Positions 35,714 to 45,222 of a stretch of DNA of 64,000 nt are shown here, piece after piece (position 1 is the stretch's first letter; the number at the start of each line of letters is the position of its first letter). The DNA lies in NCBI RefSeq assembly GCF_900185615.1, contig NZ_FYAK01000004.1, forward strand, positions 1-64,000. Reading direction: 5' to 3'. The stretch is from Photobacterium malacitanum. GTDB taxonomy: Bacteria > Pseudomonadota > Gammaproteobacteria > Enterobacterales > Vibrionaceae. The position numbers and the translations under genes were made by a program. The notes under the pieces were generated by a model, which saw only the letters and a program-made list of their open reading frames with translations, was not told the origin of the DNA and ran no database searches.

Positions 35714-37063
35714 TTATAGAATAGTAATACAGTTACGACCATTCTTTTTAGAGCAATACAGTGCTTTATCGATATGCTTTAGTACCGCTTCTATTTGATC
35801 ATTAGGTGGCGAAAATTCTGTTAACCCAATTGAGGTCGTAATACGAATAGTGTGCTCTCCAAATAAGAAAGGATGTTGCTCAATAGCAGTTAAAATACGT
35901 AAGCAGACTTCTTCAGCCTGATCTTTATTGGTGTTATCCATAAATAATATAAACTCCTCTCCCCCCCAACGGGCAAACACATCAGTAGAGCGTATGTTAT
36001 TAATACAGATATCAGCAAATATTTTTAGCACCTCGTCACCAGCATCATGGCCATAAGTATCATTTACTTTCTTGAAATGATCGATATCTAAAAAAGCAAG
36101 GCTATGCGTCAAACTATTATCTGATGCAAATATAAGCTCCATTTTTTCATTCATATACCTACGATTAGCAACCTTCGTAAGTTCATCAGTAAAAGAAACT
36201 TGCTTTAATATATGATTGCTATCAATAATTAGCCTGTTTTTTAATTTTAATATATGTTCACGCTTATATATATAAAACAAAAAAGCACCAACTATGAAGT
36301 ACAGTAAACCACGAGTAACATTCAACTTAAACGTATTATCGTCAACTCTTGCTCTTGAAAAAACCCATTGACCATTAGGCACATCAACATTAAATATATT
36401 AACAAGGTCGTCTGATTTATTGAGACGATTATCAAAGATTGTTAATATTTCACCATCAGGATTAAAACCTTCAACTTTATAAAATAAATCTTTAAAACTC
36501 AAATTCTTAGCAAATGTATTGATATCGCTAATCGCAATAACAAAACCAAAGAAATTTAAATTATCATCAAAAATAGGCAATCTTAATATAAACGCTAACT
36601 TATTGTTTTGAATTAATTTAACTGGACCAATCAAAGTAAACTTTCGGCTTTTTATTGCTAAAGAAACCCCCTGTTTTCTTTTCTTTAAACGGTTTAAATC
36701 ATGCCCAATTGGAGAATTAACCTCTGAGTGAGGATAAATCATTTTAATTATTCCCTGTGGCGCAAATTGTAATTCTGAAATATTATTATTTGTTTCCAAA
36801 ATCTCTTTTGCTAATAATTCAAACTTCGATGGGTTATAATTATTTAATTTAAATAAAGCATTAAACGTTTTTAAACTTATAACCATATCATTAATTTCAT
36901 TATTAATGATCTTTGATACGCATTGCTCTAAAGCTAGATTTTGTTGATTATTTTGTAGCTCTATTTGTTTTTTTTCGTTTAAAAAAAACAATTCAATCGC
37001 GATTAAGGTTAATAATAAGGCAATGACTATCGCTAAACTCGATGGGGTTATTCTTAACTTCAT
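35714..37063 (-). CDS. Membrane diguanylate cyclase with CHASE-type sensor
   Basis: A 449-residue protein with one helix near the N-terminus (about 9-27), a periplasmic CHASE-like domain (ELQFAPQGIIKMIYPHSE, then SPIGHDL) up to about residue 255, a second helix and a GGDEF domain. The active site is intact as GGEEF and an RSTD inhibitory site lies five residues before it, so it should make cyclic di-GMP and be product-inhibited. The sensed ligand is unknown. The likely start is the ATG at 37063. Confidence 0.85.
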   Translation of the reverse strand: MKLRITPSSLAIVIALLLTLIAIELFFLNEKKQIELQNNQQNLALEQCVSKIINNEINDMVISLKTFNALFKLNNYNPSKFELLAKEILETNNNISELQFAPQGIIKMIYPHSEVNSPIGHDLNRLKKRKQGVSLAIKSRKFTLIGPVKLIQNNKLAFILRLPIFDDNLNFFGFVIAISDINTFAKNLSFKDLFYKVEGFNPDGEILTIFDNRLNKSDDLVNIFNVDVPNGQWVFSRARVDDNTFKLNVTRGLLYFIVGAFLFYIYKREHILKLKNRLIIDSNHILKQVSFTDELTKVANRRYMNEKMELIFASDNSLTHSLAFLDIDHFKKVNDTYGHDAGDEVLKIFADICINNIRSTDVFARWGGEEFILFMDNTNKDQAEEVCLRILTAIEQHPFLFGEHTIRITTSIGLTEFSPPNDQIEAVLKHIDKALYCSKKNGRNCITIL

Positions 37064-37099
37064 TATTAATACTTCAAGATGCATTAAAAGTAACATGGC

Positions 37100-37382
37100 A
37101 TCACTGCATGGTATTTACTCATGTAGTAGTGACATTTAAGTGCCTGTATCTTAAGTCATATAAAATATTATGAATATAAATATAATTCGATATACGCATT
37201 TTGTTACACAATTATATATCCAGTATAAATATATGTTATACCTTCCATATCACATTTCTATGAGATCGTTTTATTTAATCGTCGTTCTAGCAACTAATTG
37301 CTGACATTTTGCACAGCGACTATTTAAAATAGCTCAATTAATTCATCTTTCGGATTAATCCCTGAATAAACAGTCTATTACC
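37100..37382. other. Intergenic region, no gene seen
   Basis: AT-rich DNA between the cyclase gene and the tRNA-Gly promoter. No open frame with a ribosome site and no hairpin followed by T were found. Confidence 0.4.
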
Positions 37383-37411
37383 TTGACTATATCCATACAA
37401 ATATTTATTGT
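37383..37411 (+). promoter_or_regulatory. Probable tRNA-Gly promoter
   Basis: TTGACT (37383-37388) and TATTGT (37406-37411) are spaced by 17 nt. The tRNA begins 12 nt downstream. Confidence 0.55.
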
Positions 37412-37422
37412 TTACGCACTTA

Positions 37423-37496
37423 GCGGATATCGTATAATGGTATTACCTTAGCTTCCCAAGCTAATGACACGGGTTCGATTCCCGTTATCCGCTCCA
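37423..37496 (+). tRNA. tRNA-Gly (CCC)
   Basis: A 74-nt tRNA with encoded CCA and acceptor stem GCGGATA/TATCCGC. The anticodon stem TTAGC/GCTAA encloses loop TTCCCAA, giving CCC. It reads the rare GGG codon. Confidence 0.95.
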
Positions 37497-37574
37497 TTCT
37501 ATTTGCTAAAAATTAAAAACGGTATCAATCTCTCGATACCGCCTCTAAAATAGAACCAAATTACGCTTGCACCA

Positions 37575-38063
37575 TTAAAGCATTTGAGATGATTGATTCC
37601 ATGATTGCGCAAAACCCTTAGCTGAAATCCTAAAGTTTAAATCTGATTTTTGCTTGTAAATATTAACAAATACTTTATGAATATTGACAGTTTCAGTATA
37701 TTTAAACTGTGTGATCAGAAATGCCAACCCCTCATTGGTAGTTGGTGTATATACCCAGTAATTTTTACTGTCATCTGTTCTACGACAAATCTTATCCATC
37801 TGTACTTTTTGGCCATTAATGGTCATTGATACCGTTTTATCAAAGCCATTTTTATTGCATTGGCTTAAGAAACGTTCAAAACCATTATTGTTATATTTGG
37901 CTTTATACAGCGAAAAGAAAACTTTTTTTTGTCCCTGTTGCTCATCAATCAATGATGATAATACATAGTGTCCATCAATACCTGATGAGTTCCACTCACC
38001 CGCTTTAGCATGGATAGGCAGCAGTGTGGCACAAAACCAAGCAAGCCAAAAAAATTTACTCAT
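37575..38063 (-). CDS. Hypothetical secreted protein, 162 aa
   Basis: A signal peptide (MSKFFWLAWFCATLLPIHAKA) precedes a mature domain of about 140 residues with two Cys that may pair (SQCNKNGFDK, DKICRRT). It is rich in Lys, Asn and aromatic residues with alternating strands. No family was recognised. Confidence 0.65.
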   Translation of the reverse strand: MSKFFWLAWFCATLLPIHAKAGEWNSSGIDGHYVLSSLIDEQQGQKKVFFSLYKAKYNNNGFERFLSQCNKNGFDKTVSMTINGQKVQMDKICRRTDDSKNYWVYTPTTNEGLAFLITQFKYTETVNIHKVFVNIYKQKSDLNFRISAKGFAQSWNQSSQML

Positions 38064-38555
38064 ATTATTCCTTTAACATCAATAAAATAAACAATACCTG
38101 CATGACATTGTTTTGACCAAATATTAAATCTTATGGCATTACTTTCTAAAAAACATCGCAATATAATAACGACAAATTAAGTAATAAAAATTTTAAATAA
38201 AAACCAATCAGGGCTGATCACAAATAAAAATTTAGTCATATTTAATACTGCATATTTTTTGCGACTGATATCATAGATATGAGTATCAATTTCAAATTTA
38301 AAAGACGATGCTCAATAACATAAACTCTGGCAGTTTTATAAAATTCAATCATAAAAAAGGGTAAAAACAGCGACGACTAATACTACAAAAACATTGAATT
38401 ACAATCAAAAATACCAAAATGGAACATAATGCCCAAATACAAAAATAGTGGCTGGTTTTATTTGATAATTATCACAGTATATACATCATCATGCATTATT
38501 TGATTAATGAATTAATTACAATCCATTTGTCATTTTTTATAGAGTCTATTATGCG
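38064..38555. other. AT-rich intergenic region, no gene seen
   Basis: This 490-nt gap separates two divergent genes of unknown function. It holds no convincing open frame, RNA gene or terminator. Promoters for both flanking genes must lie here, but no regulator site was recognised. Confidence 0.45.
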
Positions 38556-39209
38556 ATGTACACTAATGTAATCACGAGTTCAGTTGCTTCTAAATGTACT
38601 CATCAATCGACAACACAACAAAATTTTCTGCAATTTATTGATGAGCATATCCATTTGCATAACGATGCTGGCTTCTTTTCTACCTTAGTCAATGCACGAA
38701 TGGAGACAATTAATGACCTAATGCCGTATCAAACAGATAATCTCTATCAGTGTATTACCAGTGATTATGCGCAATCTATTAATGGTACAGTGCCCCTGGG
38801 TAGTCTTGCTCCCTATTATATTGAAATAGAGAAACAAGCTATTACCTTATTTGGCAATATCTTATGTTGCTGGGCTGAATATGAATATTACCGTGTTATT
38901 CAACGTGTTATTAGGCAGCCACTAATAAAAAACAATGCTCTACAACGGGTTGATAATAAAGAAAATATAACCGAAGTTGTCGCTCAAGTAGAAAATGATA
39001 CTCGCTTATTTATAACGCCATACAGCGAGCTACCAATGACGCTTGGTAATGCTGTGGCATTAAAAACTATTGCTTGCATTATTCAGAAAAAAAATTGCTA
39101 TGAATTACTCTATTTTATGGCGTTGCCAATTCACGGCGAATATGCGATTCATTATCATTATAAAAATACCGATCTATTTCCAACTCTGATTGCTACCTCA
39201 CAATTTTAA
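38556..39209 (+). CDS. Hypothetical protein, 217 aa
   Basis: A soluble, mostly helical protein with no signal peptide. It contains several Cys, His and Tyr clusters (LFGNILCCWAEYEYYRV). An overlapping ATG at 38551 in another frame stops at once. No ribosome site is obvious, but the length and codon pattern support coding. No family was recognised. Confidence 0.6.
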   Translation: MYTNVITSSVASKCTHQSTTQQNFLQFIDEHIHLHNDAGFFSTLVNARMETINDLMPYQTDNLYQCITSDYAQSINGTVPLGSLAPYYIEIEKQAITLFGNILCCWAEYEYYRVIQRVIRQPLIKNNALQRVDNKENITEVVAQVENDTRLFITPYSELPMTLGNAVALKTIACIIQKKNCYELLYFMALPIHGEYAIHYHYKNTDLFPTLIATSQF

Positions 39210-39233
39210 ATAGCAGCGGATCCCCATAATAAA

Positions 39234-39262
39234 AATGCTCATACTAATATCAGTATGAGCAT
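39234..39262 (-). terminator. Terminator of the 101-aa lipoprotein gene
   Basis: ATGCTCATACT and AGTATGAGCAT form an 11-bp stem. On the minus strand it is followed by TTTTTATTATG. It is 10 nt after the lipoprotein stop. Confidence 0.85.
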
Positions 39263-39272
39263 CTAAAATAAC

Positions 39273-39578
39273 TTATAAACCAGTCCACATTGCAGCACCT
39301 GCTGCCCAGACTTCGACATAACTTGAATTACATCTAAATTTTAAATATCCCCGGTTATTGTCTTTTTGGTAATTAACATATACCCAACCGTGGTTGTCCT
39401 TAGATTTATTATCTAAATGATTATCAGACATTGCTGTTACTGAATAATTGGTTTTCACAGCAATACGCTGTTGACACATTTCAATATCTTTAACCGTTGG
39501 CGGTTGACGTGTTTCAGTAGTGATATCACAGCCAGATAATAGTAGTACTACTGCTGCAACAAAGGAGTGTGTTTTCAT
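39273..39578 (-). CDS. Small lipoprotein, 101 aa
   Basis: A signal with lipobox LLSGC (Cys17) precedes a mature domain of about 84 residues. The residues after Cys (DITTE) start with Asp, which in enterobacteria favours inner-membrane retention; in Vibrionaceae this rule is less certain. Two further Cys may form a disulfide. No family was recognised. Confidence 0.65.
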   Translation of the reverse strand: MKTHSFVAAVVLLLSGCDITTETRQPPTVKDIEMCQQRIAVKTNYSVTAMSDNHLDNKSKDNHGWVYVNYQKDNNRGYLKFRCNSSYVEVWAAGAAMWTGL

Positions 39579-39774
39579 TGGCTACTTACGTTATTTATCG
39601 TCAAAATTGTCGCTAATGAGAGACATAACGCAAGTACGCGCTTAAGCTCTGTTAGCAATGTGCGCGGGATTTTATAGATAAATAAAAAAAATGATAGTTT
39701 TAATTTAGCTATTTAAACGTTTTTTTGAACATTATCACTTATTAGTCTTAAATATGAACATTAAACAAAACATT

Positions 39775-39808
39775 AAAAGGCTGTATATATTAATTCGATA
39801 TATACAGC
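39775..39808 (-). terminator. Terminator of the hyp gene cluster
   Basis: GCTGTATATAT (39780-39790) pairs with ATATATACAGC (39798-39808). On the minus strand the stem is followed by CTTTTAATG. It lies 32 nt after the hypB stop. Confidence 0.75.
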
Positions 39809-39839
39809 ATCTTAATCCTTACTAAAATACAGTCATTAA

Positions 39840-40901
39840 TTACAGTTGCTGACGATTTTCGTTTAACCAGTTAAACCATGCGTCCATACCCTCACCTGTT
39901 TTAGCTGACAGCTTAATCACTTGAATTTCAGGGTTTACTTTACGTGCATTAGCAATACAATCTTCTATATTGACATCAACATAAGGCAACAGATCGATTT
40001 TATTAATGATCATTAAATCTGCCGCAGCAAACATATTTGGATATTTAAGCGGCTTATCCTCGCCTTCCGTCACCGATAAAATAGCAACTTTAGAGGCTTC
40101 GCCAAGATCAAAGCTCGCTGGACAGACTAAATTACCCACATTTTCAATAAACAAAAATCCTGGTTCATTGATGGCCAATTGATGATAAGCGTCGTGGATC
40201 ATTTGAGCATCAAGATGACAACCTTTACCGGTATTAACTTGAATAGCAGGCACTGACGTTGCACGAATACGATCAGCATCATTAGTCGTTTGTTGATCAC
40301 CTTCGATCACAGCACAAGCACAGTGATCCTTTAATCGCATCAAGGTTTCAGTTAGCAATGTAGTTTTGCCTGAACCTGGGCTTGAAACTAGATTTAGCAC
40401 CAATTGCTGGTTTTCAATAAAATGCGCTCGGTTATGAGCTGCAAGTTGATTATTGTTACCTAATATATCCATTTCTAGTGTGAGTAGTTGTCGCTGTGAA
40501 ACACCAGCAACATGAACTTCAGCTTCACCCTTACCATAATGGAGATCACCAGTATTTAAACGCTCTGGTTGATGGTGCGTATGGTGATTATCGCTATCAT
40601 GGGCATGATGGTGTGAATGTTGATGATTAGTATCATGCTCATGATGATGTCCATGCGTTGCTTGCTGAGGCATAGCACTAGCAGGCAAAGTATAATGAAC
40701 ATGATGATGAACATCACCCTGATGATGATAATGATGATGGATAACTACTGACTGTGGCACATCTTTGATAGCATGGTGATGATCATTGTGCTGATGTGGA
40801 TGATGGTGATGATCATCATGGCTGTGATCATGAGAATGTTCGTGAGAGTGACCTTCAATTCGGCTATCTCCGCAGCCGCATACGTTACACATATTACTCA
40901 A
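39840..40901 (-). CDS. hypB: Hydrogenase nickel incorporation GTPase HypB
   Basis: A 353-residue nickel chaperone GTPase. It begins with the high-affinity nickel motif CNVCGCG (Cys5, Cys8, Cys10), followed by a histidine-rich store with 39 His in residues 18-110. The GTPase domain has P-loop [18 protein letters not shown] with the metal-site Cys, and NKID. It hands nickel to the hydrogenase large subunit with HypA. The start overlaps the hypA end by 8 nt. The His region is much longer than in E. coli HypB. Confidence 0.95.
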   Translation of the reverse strand: MSNMCNVCGCGDSRIEGHSHEHSHDHSHDDHHHHPHQHNDHHHAIKDVPQSVVIHHHYHHQGDVHHHVHYTLPASAMPQQATHGHHHEHDTNHQHSHHHAHDSDNHHTHHQPERLNTGDLHYGKGEAEVHVAGVSQRQLLTLEMDILGNNNQLAAHNRAHFIENQQLVLNLVSSPGSGKTTLLTETLMRLKDHCACAVIEGDQQTTNDADRIRATSVPAIQVNTGKGCHLDAQMIHDAYHQLAINEPGFLFIENVGNLVCPASFDLGEASKVAILSVTEGEDKPLKYPNMFAAADLMIINKIDLLPYVDVNIEDCIANARKVNPEIQVIKLSAKTGEGMDAWFNWLNENRQQL

Positions 40902-41235
40902 CCTCGATATGTTTAATCATTAATTCATCGCCAGCTTCAACTTTTAATTGATAGCCTTGACAGCGTGGACAACTAACGCCACGCTCTGGAATTGTTACAT
41001 GTTGCTGACAGTCTAAGCACCATACTCGTGCCGCAACAGATTCAATCTTCAATTGAGCATCTGCGGCGATAGTGCCACGACTAGCAAATTCAAACCCCGT
41101 TGCTAATGCTTGAGGCTCAATACATGACAGTGTACCAATGGCTAATGTCACACTTGTCACGCGCTTAAAGCCTTGTTTTTTAGCCTGTTCAACCACGGTA
41201 TCAACCGTATTTATACTCAGTGATAATTCATGCAT
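40894..41235 (-). CDS. hypA: Hydrogenase nickel chaperone HypA
   Basis: A 113-residue protein with the N-terminal nickel motif Met-His-Glu and a zinc site made by two CxxC pairs (WCLDCQQ and SCPRCQG), as in the family. It delivers nickel to hydrogenase 3 with HypB. It begins 2 nt after the hypF stop and overlaps hypB, forming a hypF-hypA-hypB unit. Confidence 0.95.
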   Translation of the reverse strand: MHELSLSINTVDTVVEQAKKQGFKRVTSVTLAIGTLSCIEPQALATGFEFASRGTIAADAQLKIESVAARVWCLDCQQHVTIPERGVSCPRCQGYQLKVEAGDELMIKHIEVE

Positions 41236-41237
41236 TG

Positions 41238-43628
41238 CTACGCTTCCTGTGATTTACTCATTGACTTGATAGATTGGTGATGTAGCGCATACCACAATTG
41301 TCCCGCAGCAATGGCACCATCATTGGATGGTAATTGTTCACCACAATAAAGCGGCTGTGAGTGTTCTGAAAATTGGCGATAAATATGATCGACCAACACG
41401 CGATTTTGAAACACTCCTCCACCAAGAACTACCGCATGACTAGGATATTGTTTTGCTATCGTCGCTATCATTTTTGCTATCGCCATCAACATACTGTGTG
41501 CCAAGCTATTGATCCATGTTTGACGTTGCTCATCAGTAATATCACTCACCAAAGGCAATATGTGAGCAAGCAATGGCTGCCAATCAATAACACCAGTTGC
41601 AGTGATCTGAAATGATAACGGAATATGATAGATATTCTGTTTCGCCGCTTGTTCCAGCAGTAGCCCACATTGACCTTCGTAATTAACCTTATCAACTAAC
41701 CCTAATAAACAAGCCCAAGCATCAATCAGTCGACCGATTGAAGAGGTATAAGGAGAGCGGCTGCCACTTTGCCATAGCTGATAAAGATTATTAAAATGTA
41801 CCTCTGTCCATGTTGAAAAGGCACTTAATTGCATCGCTTTAATATCATCAAGCGTATAACACTCAAGTAGCATCGCAAATAATAGCCGTGCTGGTTGTTT
41901 GATTGCTTGTTCACCACCAATAAGACGGAAAGGTCGTAAATGACCAATACGTTGGTAGTCTTGACACGATGCAAGTAATACTTCCCCACCCCACACAGTG
42001 TTATCATCCCCCCAACCCGTTCCGTCAAAAGTAAAACCAAGGACAGGTTGAGTAAGATTAAACTCCGCCATTACAGCTAAAATATGCGCATGGTGATGTT
42101 GAACTTGAAGTTGGTTTAGCGGTATTTTAGTAGCAGAAATCAGCTTTTTTGCGTATGCCGTGGAATAATAGTTCGGGTGTTTATCACATACAATTTGTGC
42201 AGCGCTGACTTGATATAACTGCTGTAGATCAGCCACTGTTTGTTGATAGCGCTGTTCAGTATCAAGGTTATTAAGATCACCAATATAAGGCGACAATACC
42301 CACTGCTGAGGCAACGCCAGTGCAATCGTCGATTTCTGCTGCGCACCAAGCGCTAGCGTTATCGTCTCAGCTTTATGGCCAAAGTGGCTATAAGGAGCAT
42401 AACCACGCGCCATACGTAGAGTGCGTATTTTTTCACCCGCGTAATGTACAACACTATCGTCACAGGCATGAACAATAGGACGATTATGATCAAGTACGCT
42501 ATCAATCAAACCCGAAAATTGCTGTTCTATCTGCTCGATTTCAGTCGCAATTGGCATACCAGAAACATTAGCACTAGTCATAACCAATATTGCAGCGGTA
42601 TTATTTTTTGCTAGTGCGGCAAATAATAAATAATGCAATGGAGTATAAGGTAACATTACGCCTAAATAAGGCACATTAGGAGCAACATTGTCAGCAAGGC
42701 TAACTGTTGATACGTCACAATTAATCGTTTGAGACTTATGCATTAACACAATAGGGCGTGCTTGAGAGTCCAATGCCTGCCATTCAATTGCATCGCCAGT
42801 AACTAACTGTTGTGCGGTATCGATATCAGCAACCATGACTGCTAATGGTTTTTGTTGCCGATGCTTAATTTGGCGTAATTGTGCAACGGCATCAGAATTG
42901 GTGCCATCACAAACAAGGTGAAAACCACCCAGCCCTTTAATTGCAACTACAGCACCGGCTTGAAGGCGTTGTGCTACCTGATTAATCGCCGCTTGTTGGG
43001 TTAATTCAGCATCAGCCATCGCGTCGTTACGGTAATCAATAAACCGAGTCCACGGCCCACAAACGCTACAACTTATTGGCTGAGCATGATAACGACGATC
43101 TAGTGGGTTTTCATATGCTTGTTGGCAATCATGACATAATGCAAAACTTGCCATACTGGTTGTAACCCGATCATAGGGTAACGCACGAGTAATACTGTAA
43201 CGAGGCCCGCAATGGGTACAGTTAGTAAAAGGATAGCGATAATAGCGTGAGATAGGATTTGCAATGTCTTGTCTGCAGGCGTGACAAAGCCCTTGATCAG
43301 GAGAAACACACACCGTAGTACTATTACAGTGCTGACTCTTTTCAATACTAAATAGTTCTGGTTTTTCAGAATCTTGCCATAACGAGAGTGATAGCACAGC
43401 GATATCATCAATACGGCTTAAAGGTGGCGCTTGTTGCTCAAGTGCAATAATAAAACGTTCAAGGTTTTCAATTTCACCTTGCGCCTCAATTTTCACCCCT
43501 TCTGAATCATTAATTACCCACCCAACAAGCGCATACTGTAGCGCCAGTTGGTAGACAAAGGGGCGGAAACCGACCCCTTGTACAATGCCGGTAATATGAA
43601 TATATTTTCGTGCAAAGTTGTCTTTCAC
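41238..43628 (-). CDS. hypF: Carbamoyltransferase HypF
   Basis: A 796-residue enzyme that makes the cyanide ligands of the NiFe site from carbamoyl phosphate, with HypE. Domains are acylphosphatase (about 8-95, VQGVGFRPFVY), two Cys4 zinc fingers (CHACRQ...CTHCG and CHDCQQ...CSVCG), a YrdC-like domain (about 205-390) and a Kae1-like domain (VQHHHAHILAVMAEF, then GLGG-type FTFDGTGWGDD). All key regions are intact. The partner genes hypC, hypD and hypE are not in the window. Confidence 0.95.
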   Translation of the reverse strand: MKDNFARKYIHITGIVQGVGFRPFVYQLALQYALVGWVINDSEGVKIEAQGEIENLERFIIALEQQAPPLSRIDDIAVLSLSLWQDSEKPELFSIEKSQHCNSTTVCVSPDQGLCHACRQDIANPISRYYRYPFTNCTHCGPRYSITRALPYDRVTTSMASFALCHDCQQAYENPLDRRYHAQPISCSVCGPWTRFIDYRNDAMADAELTQQAAINQVAQRLQAGAVVAIKGLGGFHLVCDGTNSDAVAQLRQIKHRQQKPLAVMVADIDTAQQLVTGDAIEWQALDSQARPIVLMHKSQTINCDVSTVSLADNVAPNVPYLGVMLPYTPLHYLLFAALAKNNTAAILVMTSANVSGMPIATEIEQIEQQFSGLIDSVLDHNRPIVHACDDSVVHYAGEKIRTLRMARGYAPYSHFGHKAETITLALGAQQKSTIALALPQQWVLSPYIGDLNNLDTEQRYQQTVADLQQLYQVSAAQIVCDKHPNYYSTAYAKKLISATKIPLNQLQVQHHHAHILAVMAEFNLTQPVLGFTFDGTGWGDDNTVWGGEVLLASCQDYQRIGHLRPFRLIGGEQAIKQPARLLFAMLLECYTLDDIKAMQLSAFSTWTEVHFNNLYQLWQSGSRSPYTSSIGRLIDAWACLLGLVDKVNYEGQCGLLLEQAAKQNIYHIPLSFQITATGVIDWQPLLAHILPLVSDITDEQRQTWINSLAHSMLMAIAKMIATIAKQYPSHAVVLGGGVFQNRVLVDHIYRQFSEHSQPLYCGEQLPSNDGAIAAGQLWYALHHQSIKSMSKSQEA

Positions 43629-43645
43629 TGTATTATCCAGCTAAA

Positions 43646-44233
43646 TTACGACAGCATTAATACGCCACCAAAGGCTGCCATAACAATGCCAACCACACGC
43701 ATTACTCGTTGGTTGATGGCAGAAGTCATGACTAATTTACCTAGTGCAATGCCTGATACATGTAAGATTGCAGTTGCTAACACGAAACCAGTAAAGTATT
43801 CCATCGCTTGTGCATCAAGCGGCATTTCCATACCGTGTGCCATGCCATGGAATAACGCAAACGCCATCACTAAGCCCGTTGCCAATTTTTCAGACAGACG
43901 ACCGCCAGCTAACAACATTGCGCCCATACCAATCACTGATAAAGCAATGCCCATTTCGATGCCAGGTAATACCATGCCTGCAACACCTAATGCGCCCCCA
44001 ACAACCATAATACCAATGAATGCCATTGGTAAACGTGATACCGCTTTACCGCCCATTAATGCCGCTAATAACCCCACACCAATCATTACTGATAAGTGAT
44101 CAAGGCCTGTAAATGGGTGAACAAAACCGGTCATAAAACCCGTTGTTGTATGCGGTCCAATGTGGCCTGGGTGTGCTAAAACGAAGGGTGAAAAAAGAGT
44201 AAGCGCACCAGCAACAACATGTTTAATTTTCAT
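43646..44233 (-). CDS. hupE: HupE/UreJ-family nickel permease
   Basis: A 195-residue membrane protein with a cleavable-type N-terminus ending VLAHPGHIG and six or so helices. The motif HPFTGLDHLSVMIGVGL is the family's nickel site, and a second His cluster is FHGMAHGME. It supplies nickel for the hydrogenase. It lies 17 nt upstream of hypF and is probably cotranscribed with it. Confidence 0.9.
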   Translation of the reverse strand: MKIKHVVAGALTLFSPFVLAHPGHIGPHTTTGFMTGFVHPFTGLDHLSVMIGVGLLAALMGGKAVSRLPMAFIGIMVVGGALGVAGMVLPGIEMGIALSVIGMGAMLLAGGRLSEKLATGLVMAFALFHGMAHGMEMPLDAQAMEYFTGFVLATAILHVSGIALGKLVMTSAINQRVMRVVGIVMAAFGGVLMLS

Positions 44234-44345
44234 TTATATTTATCCTTAATGTAATAGAATCAAACCCCGACTTAACGGGCGATTTATTGCTAATAAGTAA
44301 GAAGGAGACCCACTAATTAACATTAAATTCAATACTTAATCCTTG

Positions 44346-45179
44346 TTAAATCATCCCTGTAATACGTTCAGGATGCGCATAAGCATCTGCGCGACCATTA
44401 CGGCAATGGCCCAATAACGTCAGATTAAGTTTTTCAGCCAGATCAACTGCCATTTTAGTGGCTGAAGATATCGCTAGCAGCACCTCAACCCCTGCGGCGG
44501 CCGCTTTTTGAACCATCTCAAAACTGGCACGACTCGTTACCAATACAGCCCCACCCGTTAACTGGCGCTGATGAATACAGCCCACTAATTTATCCAAAGC
44601 AATGTGACGACCAACATCTTCAAAAATGGCTTCTACTTGTCCTTGTTGGTTGATATATACCGCCGCATGAGCAGAGCCAGTTAACTGATTTAATTGCTGC
44701 TTACGCAATAATTGTTGCAAAACAGGATCAAGAAAACCTAAATCAAACTCCACTGATGATGGAACTGGATCAAGCGCTCTACATACCGTTTCTAACTTTT
44801 CTTCACCACAAATGCCACAACCTGTCAGCCCTGCAAGTGAGCGACGCTTTTGTTGTAAACGTGCCACGCAACGATTAGCAATGGTGACATTAATATTGAT
44901 ACCGTCACAGGTTGGTATCATATCGATATCATGAATATCACGATGATGGTCAATGATCCCTTCAGATAACGAAAAACCAATTGCAAACTGTTCTAAATCA
45001 TTGGGGGTACACATCATTACTGTGTAAGCAACACCATTAAAAGCTATGGCAACCGGTGTTTCTTCAATGATGTAATCAAGCTCATTACAATCAGTTTTGC
45101 CTTTACGGTAACGTACGATAGGACGTTCACTCGCATTACAAAACATTGATTCCGGTAACGCTTCGAAGGTGTTCAACAT
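44346..45179 (-). CDS. fdhD: Formate dehydrogenase sulfurtransferase FdhD
   Basis: A 277-residue protein that passes sulfur from IscS to the molybdenum cofactor of formate dehydrogenases. The Cys motif GLTGCGICGEEKLE, with the CxxC loop, is intact. The C-terminal part has AAVYI, EDVGRHIALDKLVG and SRASFEMVQKAA. It lies 43 nt downstream of fhlA in the same direction and serves the nearby fdhF product. Confidence 0.93.
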   Translation of the reverse strand: MLNTFEALPESMFCNASERPIVRYRKGKTDCNELDYIIEETPVAIAFNGVAYTVMMCTPNDLEQFAIGFSLSEGIIDHHRDIHDIDMIPTCDGININVTIANRCVARLQQKRRSLAGLTGCGICGEEKLETVCRALDPVPSSVEFDLGFLDPVLQQLLRKQQLNQLTGSAHAAVYINQQGQVEAIFEDVGRHIALDKLVGCIHQRQLTGGAVLVTSRASFEMVQKAAAAGVEVLLAISSATKMAVDLAEKLNLTLLGHCRNGRADAYAHPERITGMI

Positions 45180-45222
45180 CTTTTTCCTTTATTCATCTAT
45201 GATGATGTTTTATTTATGGTAT

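Noticed and set aside
40610..40860. Repetitive ATGATG/CATCAT tracts that look like a tandem repeat or low-complexity DNA
   Set aside because: They are the codons of the histidine-rich region of HypB in an intact frame.
43548..44099. Open frame of 183 codons on the plus strand
   Set aside because: It is antisense to hupE, is low in typical protein features and has no ribosome site. Other long antisense frames, for instance at 2153-2554, 22149-22550 and 48542-48862, were set aside for the same reason.
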